Shown here one piece after another: positions 50,270-61,700 of a DNA stretch of 64,000 nucleotides (positions are counted from its first letter, which is position 1; every line of letters begins with the position of its first letter). The notes beneath the pieces are model-generated. The model worked only from the letters and a program-made list of their open reading frames with translations. It was not told where the DNA came from and did no database searches. This DNA comes from Malaya genurostris (taxonomy: Eukaryota > Arthropoda > Insecta > Diptera > Culicidae). Both the position numbers and the translations under genes were made by a program. The stretch is taken from contig NC_080572.1 of assembly GCF_030247185.1 (NCBI RefSeq), forward strand, positions 181,874,866 through 181,938,865. The letters run 5' to 3'.

Positions 50270-52367
50270 AAACAAAACTAAAGCACATAAACTAAATACG
50301 GGTAGATTAATTGCCATTTTCAAGAAATTGAATGTATTTCTGTAATGTATGAAATCCATTTGATGTAAACATTGCTTTAGGGCGGGGCTGGTCGATGGAA
50401 CGATCCCTGATAGATGAAAAAATTGTTTCTTTTGTTGTTTATGTTTTTTGAATATTAAATGATGTAGAATTTACCACCAAACCACCCAACTTCTAAGTAG
50501 TGTCGTTGTTTGTCCATTGAATCTTGGTAATCGTTGCGTACAACTGTAATTCGTGGCTCATACAAAATTCCAATTACTCGCATTGTATCGATTTTCCCAA
50601 ATTTAAATATCCCTTTTTCTAGTTGGTTTTTCGCTCCAGTGAACGAAAATTAATTTGTTATTCTAATAAATTACCACGTTTATTTTATTATTATTATTTT
50701 CTTATCTCGCAACACTCAGTATGTGGGTTCAAAGCTAAAAACAAAAGTTCCATAATAGATTATTTCACTCAGTTCTTACACGCAACGCATACACTCACAC
50801 ATCCTTCGAACTCATACACGCAGTTTTAGTTGATATTGTTTGCATCGTACACGCGCACATCGATAAAAGCACATTTGCTAAAGCCCGCGACGCACGCGTA
50901 TCCGTCAGTATAAAACGAAATTAATTGGTTCGTATGCACGAATCCTACACCGCAGTTCAGAATTACGGTCATTTAAAAATATAAGTATAACTAGTAACAA
51001 ATAACAAAAAGTAAGACGTTCAAGGAAAAGGGGTAGGATTTTACTTTTACTTGCTCTTCTTCATTTTCACTGTATGCAACGTTTTCTTTTCTCGTGTGTT
51101 CTCGATAACGTCTAAATAAATCAGTTAAAAATAAAATATAGATATATAGAAAAACAAACAAAAGACTAAATAGAGGTTTTTTTGTTTCCTTTTTTTGCAG
51201 ATATAAACAATAGAAGACTAGGTTGTTTTTTTAGTTATATTTTTTTCTAATATTTAAGTTCAAAGTAACGATAACATGTTTGGTTTTAATTTTGAAAACA
51301 AACTTGGGCGAACCTCGGTTGAAAAGAATGACAGGGATTTGATGATGATGCTGAACTTTCGGCAGTAGACAGAAGTGAGATAGACCCACTGCCAGCAATG
51401 TAATCATTACAGTTTATAAGTAATAGTATAGTCGATCGGTTGCCTCCTAGAATGGTCGTTATTGAGCAATCATTGGTGAGAGCTTAAACAGATTTGCGCC
51501 AGCAAATGTTTTATTATAGTATTATTTCGTATTTCAGTTTAGCTAAATTCAATATACCAAACACTTGCCGGTGGTTGTAATGATGAAAGCTTGAATATCG
51601 CAAATCTATTTATGGCTAACACTCACATACAGCATCTTGAAAGAAGTCCAAATGTTGCAAGCAGGCAAAGGACACTAAAAATAGGGCAAATATCACGACA
51701 CTAACATGGTATCTTACGCCGTATATACACAAACAAAACCGGACCAACAAGCTTTCAACTAATAGATTATACATTTGCAGTTATTTTTCTCTCGTTTTTA
51801 TCCGAACGCATCCTTCGCCAATAAACAATGGAAATTCCTTCTTTCCTGTAATCTACACCTAAAAATTGTCATAATAATGAATAAAGTAAACCACGAATCA
51901 AGTCGCAATCGTTACCATCGCTTGTTCGTATGGCTCTCGGACCCAAACTGTTCCAGCTGTCCGACAGTGCTTGCATGAGATCGCTAACTCTAACCGTAGT
52001 AATAGTAATAGTTGTAGTATTAATAATAGTAATAGTAACAAATCACTTTCAAGGAAAATTTCCCATTTCCTCTACCGATCAAATTCACTCTTTCTGAAAC
52101 CCATTTATCCGTGGGAAAATCCAGTATTGTTTCCGCTAATAAATGATTGAAACTTGTCTTCTTCCAAACACAGTTCGTCTGACTTAACACAAAAAAAATA
52201 ACAAAAGTTCTGAATATCTCTCTGCCAGCTTACAAAGTGCTGCCGTGTTAGTACACACGAAGCAAAACTTGCAACACGACTGATAACCACCACATTTCGC
52301 TTTCGTTGCACTACAAACCTCGCAAACAATGAAACAACGCGGGCTTTTAAATCCAAATTAAGCGTCA
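50270..52367 (-). other. probable larp4 3' UTR, unique AT-rich sequence
   Basis: Directly downstream (minus strand) of the larp4 stop, about 2 kb free of recognisable transposons and of convincing reading frames. On the minus strand it contains A/U-rich tracts and AATAAA-type signals near 50672-50700. Its single-copy look and position suggest 3' UTR. The polyadenylation site cannot be fixed, and the similar unique block at 44420-46900 could be a further extension or unrelated spacer. Confidence 0.45.
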
Positions 52368-52744
52368 TCATTTGGGACTGCGCGGTCCCTGCTGTGGCTG
52401 GACGTAATCCTTCAACTGATGTGGCCTTGCTGTTCTGCCACTACCGGCGCTGGGAGCCTTCAGGCTGTTGTTACTGCCGTAGTTGTTATTGTTGTTAGTG
52501 TCTCCTCGGTGACCGGCACCTGCGGAGGAAGCTACTGTAATTCCCGCTCCACTAGCAGATACGACAGCAGCAACAGTTGAGGATCCACCGGTGACCCCAC
52601 CAACGGCAGAAGTGGTTGCAGATTGAGTGGTTCCAAGTGTACCACCGCCAGTACCGGTGGTCCCACCGGTCGCCGAACGGTAGTCTTTGGTGCCACGAGA
52701 GCTGGCAGAGTTGCTGACGTTGCTGCCACTGCTATAGCGAGTAT
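52368..52744 (-). CDS. larp4: larp4 terminal coding exon
   Basis: This is the last coding exon, after a 7.3-kb intron. The acceptor is CATTTTTTTGCAG; bases AT complete an Asp codon with the G left by the upstream exon, then TRYSSGSNVSNSASSRG. The frame stays open for 124 codons to TGA at 52368-52370. The peptide is Ser/Thr/Gly-rich and ends RPHQLKDYVQPQQGPRSPK. Phase agrees with the upstream donor. The reading frame and codon use match the other tail exons, so this is probably the true 3' coding end. Confidence 0.86.
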
Positions 52745-55700
52745 CTGCAAAAAAATGGACAGAGTATTCGGTCAACATTGTGTTATTAGTAGATAAAAAA
52801 AAGACCTAGTCTTAAACCGGTTACATAAATGCGTGATTTGTGAAGAACAACGTCGAATGGATCTTGAAAATGTCGATGATTTCCTTGTCGCGAGAGTGAC
52901 AAGCAACGTGACAAAAACACGGATAATTTTCATTTGAGGTGTTCCAAACGACTGTATGACATATCTATTCGCAGAACACTTGCTTGAGAATTAAGTGGAA
53001 TATCGAAGTACTGTCAATGTTATGTGAAAAATCTGTTCTAATCCACTTTTTTATGTCATGATGCCGGAACTGCCGATCTCTCAACTTCATCGGCCGCCCG
53101 TGTGTTGCTACTCCGTTATTGATCTGGACCAATTGAGATTGCAAAATGATTTTTTGAAGTAACATGTTTGGGAATAACACATTGTTTCACACTGTGCAAA
53201 CTGTATTGAACCATGCATGCTGATCAATACCGACGCCGGCCACGTCCGAATGCAGATCTACTTGGGAGGGAAAGGATTGTCAGTTCGATGCATGTTGCTA
53301 CTAAGAACCGAGGAATCCTCTGCATTCCCACATGCATCACAGGAGAGGATACTTTATTAGTAAATGTTTTAATAATGTTATCATGTGTTTATTGCTCTGG
53401 GTAGCCGGCTACCAAGAATGTTTTAAAGTATTATCGTTTTATGTGTTACTTTGTGCTGGCAATATAATGCACGAAACAGTCAATCTCCGAAATTGACAAA
53501 ACTCCGGACAGCCGGCTGTCGAGTATGCAGTCACTCGTTTATGCATCTACCTTTCGCGTTTTTTTTAGTCATGCAAAAAAACACATTCGGATTGATAAAA
53601 AAAAAAAGGTATCATCTCACTGCTAGGTGGATTAAGCACGTTTTTATAAATGAAACTACGTGATACAAAATAAACGAGCGAATAGGATTTAGACAAAAAA
53701 GTTGATTCATTGCATTGAAATATTCTAAACAGTTATTATAAAATCATTTTAAATCACCAAACAAAGATCAACAGATTTCACACGCGTCTTGATTCTTTAT
53801 TATTTCCGCATTATTATTTTAATTATTTATTAAAATTATTAATTGGTTATATTAGTTGATCTGGGCAGCCGGCTACCGAGAAAAATATTAATTTACTGTT
53901 TGAAATATTAATATCAAGTGTTTTACCTATTTTTTACTATGTATTCAATATACCGATACATGTCATCTCTGTTATTAACTTTGTAATATAAACGGATTTG
54001 CGCAATGGTTGATTTTTATCATTCATTTTATAATCCTGAAAGACAATCAATAACATGGAAGAAGAAATCATTCCTAATAAAACTTTTCTACGAAGCTAGA
54101 CGGAAATTGATAGGTTGAATAAAGAGATGATTTAGTAAAATAGAGTAATCAGAAGTAAAACATTGAAAATATCTGATAACTGAAAGGAAAAAGAAACTCC
54201 TGCAATTGTCGCCTTTTACGACATGGAAGCAGGAACCCAGTGGATCTATTCTTGGTTCATTTTTTTTCCGCCGGATTCCACACGGCATCTAGGCTGGTAC
54301 AGTCCGGAGAGAGCTAATAGGTACTATCAATCTCCTAGTGGACCCCAGCCCCCGATCTCTCAACTTCATTGGGAGCACCCGCATACTCGCCGATCGACTG
54401 AAGGACCGTGGGTTCGGCATCGCAATGCTGCAGGAAGTGTGTTGGACAGGATCTAAGGAGCGAACGTTTAGAGGTGCTCATACCATTTACCAGAGCACGC
54501 GAGCTGGGAATGGCTTTGGTTGAAATGCAGAGGCGCTTGATCGCTTGGTGGTCGATCGACGAAAGAATGTGCAGGTTAAGGATCTAGGGCCGTTTCTTCA
54601 ACTTTAGCATAATCAACGTGCACAGCCCTTACTCCGGAAGCACTGATGATGACAAGAACGCATTCTACGCGCAGCTCGAGCGCGAGTATCACTGTTGTCT
54701 AAGTTACGACCTCAAGATCATCATAAGAAATCTAGGAAAGCCGTTCAGGTAGGCCAGGAGGAGGAATTTAGACCGACGATTGGTAAGTTTAGCACCCACC
54801 GGCTGACAAACGAAAACGGCCTACGACTTATTGACTTATTGGCCATTCGTACCTTCTTCCAACACAGCCTCCCTTATCGTTACACATACGAGGTCTGTTC
54901 AAAAAGTACCCGGAATTCTCATTTTTCTAAAAAAATATTTATTTATTCGTCTACATCAGGGGTTCCCAAAGTGGTCGATATAGACCCCTTGGGGTCGATA
55001 TCCTTTTTGCGGGGGTCGACGTAAACGAAAACTGACTATGGGGGTCGACGAGGTCTAGAAATCGACCCCCTATTGCTTGACATAAGTTGTGTTTATTTTT
55101 AACTATTTTACATCAATATTTAAAAAGCAGGAAATTGAATTTTCAAAGAAATTTGTTGATGGGGGTCTGAGGCCTAAGTTAAATTTAGTGAAGGGGTCCA
55201 TGACCCAAAATAGTTTGGGAACCCCTGGTCTACATCTATATGGTCCCCTTCAAAGTAATCCCCCCTAGATATAATACACTTATGCCAACGTTTTTTCCAG
55301 TCTTCGAAACACCCCTGATAGTCACGTTTTGTAATGCTCTGTAGCACTCTCAGCGATTCTGCCTTTATCTCTTCAATCGATGAAAAACGCTGTTCTTTCG
55401 TGGGTCTCTTCAACTTTGGGAACAGGAAAAAATCACACGGAGCGATATCTGGTGAATAAGGAGGTTGGGGCATGATTAAAGTCTTGTTTTTAGCCAAAAA
55501 ATCACGAATAAGCAGAAGCAGTTTTGGAACGAATTTTGCTGCCACTCGTTTCATGCCCAAAACATTTGAAAAAATATGATGGCATGAGCCAACTTCATCA
55601 GCAACTTCTCTAATAGTGATTCGGCGATCATCCATAATCATTTTTTCCACTTTTCCCACATTTTCATCGATTATTGACGTGCTAGGTCGACCGGAGCGTT

Positions 55701-58700
55701 CGTCGTCTTCAACGTCTTCGCGGCCATCTTGGAAACGCTTATACCACTCGTAAACACTTGTTTTTTTCATAGCAGACTCACCGTAGGCTCTCTGTAACAT
55801 TTCGCACACTTGGTTACACTTTATTTCATTTTTCACGCAAAATTTAATACAAATTCTTCAATTCTTCCATTGTTTAAACTAACAAAAATCGGCGAGCTCA
55901 AAAAAACACGTCTACACCAGCCGCTACAAGACAGAATGTAAACAATGAATACAGCTGAAAATTTCACCATACATTAGGGACATATGTACCAACACAATAA
56001 AAAAAAATTTTGACCACCGGACTCTCCAGACGCGCGCAATTTAAAAAATCCGGGAACTTTTTGAACAGACCTCGTACACCTTGAGATCACCACACTAGAC
56101 GGAATCACAAATCGACCACGTTCTAATTGATGGACGGCACTTCTCCGACATGATCGATGTCAAGATCTATCGTGGCGCTAACATCGTCTCTGACCACTAC
56201 CAATGTTGTTTGTGAAACAGCACCCAAAATTCTCCGTCATCAACAATGCACGATGCTAGTCACCGACTCGGTACAACCTACAGCGACTGATGCAACCGCA
56301 TGTCGCCTCAGCATACGCGCAGAATTTCGAATTATTTTGGAATCCGGAGGCCGGTACAACCAATTGGATTTTGATTAAATTATCATAGTAATCAGTTGTT
56401 CTTTTTTCAGATTATTTCAACTGAACATCTCACAATCAACAAGGTATTTCAATATTTTTATTGATTACTGAAAGTTTCAAAGTTACAAGGGTACACACTT
56501 AGAAAATTTTTCAGGATTCGGTAATTTTTTACCGAATTTTCAACAGCTGAACGTTCGGTAATCAGTTCGGTAATTGAATTGATTACCAATCGTTCGGTAA
56601 TTGCTGAACTGTCAAACAACTACCGTAAACTGTAAACCAAATGGATCTAACCGGTTGTTCGTTAATTTCTTGTTTGTTTGTTTTCCTTTAGTTAAAATTC
56701 TGGATTTTCGGAATTAAAAAAACAACACAAACTTACAAAAACGAATGAAGAAAATTCCAACCTGTTGCGGCTACGGTTTTATTCTACACACTAAGATTCA
56801 ATTCCGTTGTTCGGTAATTATTTGACGAAAACTTTCGGTAATCAATAGAAATTACCTATATTTCGGTACATGAACTTCATTTTACAAAAATTATGCAAAT
56901 TTTTACCGGACGATCAGTTTTACGCAAGTTTTTATTACAGAATTCTGTAAATAGATATACAATTCATACGGTAAATCTAAATAGACGCCGAGTACGGTAA
57001 AAACCATACCGTCCGCATGGTAAAATAATCTTCCAATAACCGAACTTCTTTAAATACTGATTGTCGTGAAAACTAACTGTCAAACAGTTATTAAAATTTT
57101 CAGTAAGTGTCTTTTTATTTACCAATCGAAAAATATCTTGAAGGATTCGTCGAATCGAATGAGGTACAAGTACACAAGTTTTTAACATTAGAATTACTCA
57201 AAGCTTTTTGTTTACTTATAAAATGATTTCATATCACTATGTCCACTTGCTGCCAATACATTTCGTTCGAGTTATTTCTGGTGGACTTGACAGGTTGTGC
57301 AGTGCTCCGAAAGGCGCTCATAATTCCGGTCAACCGGGAAGTGAAGTTACATTTTTTCTAGACTTTTTTTTATATTTTTTTCATGGATATATAGTACATC
57401 GTAGTCACAACTGGTTCGAACTTTCTTCACTCGTTTCTATGAAAAATATCCAAATCCGAAAAACCTTATCGTAAACATAAAATGCATGTTGTTTTATGTA
57501 CTCCGAAAATCTATTCAAATTAAGAATTTAACCAAAAGTAAACAAACGCGAAAAAATACCAAACCATTCGTTAGATCCATTTGGTTTACAGTTTACGGTA
57601 GTTGTTTGACAAAATCCAAAAATACTGCACAATCCGTCGATTTCACCAGAAATTATCCTCGAACGATTTGTGTAGGCAGCAAGTGGACAAGTGATACAAA
57701 ATTATTTTCTGCCTATAAGTAAACAAAAAGCTTTTAGTGGTTCTAATGTTTTAAAAACTTTAGCACCTGTACCTCAATCCATTCATGATTTTTTTCGTTT
57801 GGTTAATAAAAAGACACTTACTGAAAATTTCAATAACTGTTTGACAGTTAGTTTCACGACAATCAGTTTTCACAGAAGTTCGGTTTTTGGAAGATAATTT
57901 CACCATACGGACAGTATGGTTTTTATCGTACTCGGCGACTATTCAGATTCACCGTATGAATTGTATATCTATTTACAAAATTCTGTAATGAAAACTTACG
58001 TAAAACTGATCGTCCGGTAAAAAATAGCATAATTATTGTAAAATAAAACTCATGTACCGAAATATCGGTCATTTTTATAGATTACCGAAATTTCTCGTCA
58101 AAAATATTACCGAACAAAGGAATTAAATCTTAGTGTGTACCCCTGACTGACGGAAGATGAACGAAGAATTATGAGATTGTTTAAAGAGGAGGACAACACC
58201 AATGTCTCAAATGCACGAAAAATTGGTCGATCTGAGAAAGTTTTGCGCAAATATGATTCAAAATATGGTATGAAAAACACCCCACCAAAGGCCGTGCCGA
58301 AGTTTTTTTAGGCTGAAAAGCCAAATTAGACATGAAATTACAATGAATCGACTGTCTCTCGTTGGATGTTCCGGTGACCCTTTCGCCAAATTGCTCGGAT
58401 TCTAAACAAATCGCCGGACATTAAATGGAAGAAGCTGTAAAGCAAACTGATGCTTAATCTGCAACTATGGACTGGTCTTATGATCAATATGTCGAAAATA
58501 AGAATGTTTCACCAATTACCAAGAATAATAAGGATTGTTTTATTTATTTAAAACAACAGGAAAAATTGGGGTCGACTAAACGAACGTCTACTACTGTATG
58601 ACCTACTAGAAACTGGCCCAGTATAGAATTGATTGTACGGTAAAACACGCATCATTTAGTCTGAGTGGATCCGAAGATGACACCTTGTTATGAATTTTCT

Positions 58701-61700
58701 TTGTTCTAGATGCGAAGCTTATTCTTCGAAATTGCTTATTTTTCCTTTTACAGGTGAAAGAGACTGGAAACTAAACATCATAGACCTACATAAGGGGCAC
58801 AGGATTGGAAATCGCATGAAAAATTTAAATTGAGAATTTTGTATGAGTGGATATGCACAGTGAAAATCACTTGCTTCTCTTAAGCATCATTTTCTTAGTC
58901 CATGATGAATGTTCAATCATTCTTTCAATTTACTGGTCTAATACTGCTCAGTTCGAAAGGTTGTTATCTGGGAAGCTATGGTTGATCAGTAAAAGTTTGA
59001 TTCTTCAAGAAGAATAATCCTGGACTACGGAGAGGAGAGTTGGCATCACTGGGAGTGCGATGCGGTGTCCTGGTGCTGCTCTCAAAAAAGTATAATTTCA
59101 ATGTGTTGTTTGATATGTATAGTAAAAAATTAGGTTGAAATAGTTATTTTGAGTGATAGTGCAAGTGTGTGTTTAGTAGTGGGAGGGCTATTTATTGAAT
59201 AATATTGATCCGCGAAACTAAAGATGCTCAAGTGGCGGATACTGTGAATTTGCCGCCCCAAAATTCAACGATGTTAGACCTGTCAACCGATCGAAGCGCC
59301 GTCTGCGTGTCATTGTCGTTGTTTTCGGGTTGGTCTGCAGCGGACCCATTCGCGAGTATTTTTATTTTATTCTTTCAGTGGTCGTGTTTCATCTCGCGTT
59401 GCTGACAGCAGAGCGAGCAGGAGAAAAGGGATACTGGTATTCCTTGGAGTTATTTTATATTTTTCTTACTTATTATGTTTCTCCTGAGTATCGAAAATGG
59501 TTTTGTTGAGATCATATTGTTTACCAAAACATATCCGGATCTTTTTCCCTCCCTACTAACAAATCTCCTATCCCGTGATGCTCGTGGAGATACAGTGGTA
59601 CCCGCGGTCTCTAGAAACAACGAGTATCGGACTAACATTCCTTCCTTTCCCTCAGTATTACAGCCTGTGGTCGTAGCCAGCGTCGTTATTGATCATTTAA
59701 TGAAAAGTTAGGCGTGCGTGGCTATGTACAGTGAAAATGATTTGCTTTTCTCAAGCTTCATTTTCTTGGCGATCTACTCAGGCTCATCTCAGCTCAGCTC
59801 AAAAAGAATAATCCTGGACTACTATATTGCCGTTCTACGCAAAATTGCCCTATATCTTATGGGATTTGTTATATATGGGACAATTAGTCTTGGAACGGCA
59901 GTATAGCAATGACGAGTAATTGAATTATAATGTGCAAGTTTTGAAACAAAAAATCTATTCTTGTTATTAGTTCAGATACCACGCTCTTATGTAAAAGACT
60001 CGATTTTGGACACACTAGGATGGGATAATGAACCTCTAGAATCACTTACCTCGTTGTTCCCTAAATCCATCGTTGCTGTGCTGTGATGAGGTTGACAGTC
60101 TTGAGCTTGTCGGCGAATCCTTCTTTTTGTTACTAATGGTAGTAACATTGGCGTTGCTGACATTACTAGAGCTACTGTTACTGCTGCTACTACCGACTTG
60201 TAAGCTATTGTTATTCTCTTTCTCAATCATTTTAGTACTACCATCCTGCTGATGTTCCTTCTCCTTCATCTGTTGCTCTTTCAGGTGTTGAGCTACCTGA
60301 GCATAGCTAAGACGTACCTGGGTTTGCTGTTGCGGCTCTGGTAAAGCAACGGAAACACCACCAAGCGGAGGGTGATTCTGTAGGGAAAAGGGCGGTGGTG
60401 CTGCCGGTTGAGAAGAACTACCGGATGACGACGACGACGATAATGATACTGACGAGTTTGACGCAGCATGAGATGATACAATGGCCGCAGTGGATGATGC
60501 AGCCGGCGTAGTTTGTGGCCGTAAATTTTTGTATCCACCTTGCTTGGAACCGGAAGTGTTGATATTGGCGTTGGTTTTGGCAGCAGATACCGATACAGTC
60601 ATAGTCGATGCGGAGGTCACAGCCACAGATGATGTATTAGTTGTTGAAGTAGTCGTCAACGACGGATGCTGCTTGGAGCTACCAGTGGAAGAGGAGGAAG
60701 AGGAAGTAGCAGCAATCACGTACTCAGTGGATGTCATAGTGGCAGCATTGGTAGTCGTCGGGCAGTTCACGATTTCAGAGCTGTCACCAATCTTACGATT
60801 CGTGGAAATCGAGCCGACTCCCAAGGCTGTTGCTGCAGTCACTGTCGTCGTTGATTCCAAGCCGTTCATTTGCAGCAAGGACTCGTCAGTCTTTGTAGAT
60901 TTATCAGCAGTGGTGCTTGCAGATGTACTAATTGTTGTACACTTTATCACAGGAGGAGGATTATTAGTTACTTTGCTAGAGTTATTGTTGCTGCTGTTGG
61001 CGGTTCCGTAGGCCAAACTGGTGGACTCGTTGCACCCGCTGCTGGTACCATGTAAGGAATCGATTGCAGTTTTTGAGTTTAGCTGCTGTTGCGACAATTT
61101 GACGGTTGCTGAGAAAGGTTGTTGTTGTTGCTGTTGTTCACGACCGGCAGCTGCGCTCACTTCTGAAGTGGCAGCGGCCGAAGCTGTGGCGTTTTTTTGA
61201 CTAAGCTCACTACTGTTGCTGCTTTGGGTTGGCTGTGGTGGAGGGGACGTTGTGTTTTTTGCCTTCATGGAGGCATTCGTTGCGAGTGCAGTGCCTGGAA
61301 ATGAAAGAAAACAAAACAAATTTCAAATGATCGCGTGTTTCTCGCATTTGTTCGAATTCTGAACTGAAGATAGGTACTACTTGCTTGAGACTAACTCCAC
61401 AAACCAGCTTACCTTTAACGACATCGGCTAGTCGGCTCTCGCCCCAAGGAGCGATCGGGTGCGTGGGGACCTCGGAGACGCCCACGCCACCATATGTGGA
61501 CGAGTGATCAACGGAGGAACCATGGGTGCTACTGGTGGCAACCGTCGATTGATTGCTGGCACCGTGGGAATGGTGCTGCTGTTGCTGGTGGTTCTGATGA
61601 TCACGGCCATGGTGGTGCTTGTTGCGGCTACCACTGGTGCTACTGGTGCTAGTGTTATCATCATGGCCGGGAAGTGGCGGAAATGCAGCTGGTTCGAGGT

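Larger units (their letters stand above)
54889..56074 (-). mobile_element. mariner element inserted in LINE, internally deleted, carrying a hAT MITE
   Basis: Ends CGAGGTCTGTTCAAAAAGTA (left) and, read inversely on the right, CGAGGTCTGTTCAAAAAGTT. TA at 54887-54888 and 56075-56076. 1186 bp including the 271-bp MITE plus its 8-bp duplication, so the mariner itself is about 0.9 kb, shorter than a full element because the catalytic core is deleted. Confidence 0.92.
54200..56380 (+). mobile_element. RTE-like non-LTR retrotransposon fragment (endonuclease part), interrupted by a mariner
   Basis: Left piece 54200-54888 reads, across frameshifts, SLNFIGSTRILADRLKDRGF, EVCWTGSKERTFRGAHTIYQ, GQEEEFRPTIGKFSTHRL and TFFQHSLPYRYTY. 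The right piece resumes at 56075 with TESQIDHVLIDGRHFSDMI and YRGANIVSDHYQCC. These are consecutive blocks of an AP-type endonuclease (QIDHVLID and SDHY being the last active-site blocks), so the mariner landed inside this older LINE. Frameshifts show it is dead. Confidence 0.75.
52745..60049 (-). other. larp4 last intron, 7.3 kb, filled with transposons
   Basis: The intron is bounded by GTAAGT (60049 leftwards) and TTTTTTTGCAG (52745). It holds a short tail piece of the dispersed repeat (about 53555-53650), a broken RTE-like LINE (54200-56380) carrying a mariner and a hAT MITE, a large fold-back element (56785-58139) and a decayed Tc1-like transposase (58141-58720). The parts 52745-53550, 53650-54200 and 58720-60049 show no coding signal. 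The motif AGCCGGCTACC recurs at about 53404 and 53867. Confidence 0.85.

Noticed and set aside
57208..57897. Plus-strand frames of 68-88 codons
   Set aside because: They are read from the arms and loop of the fold-back element and are not shared by its two arms as a protein.
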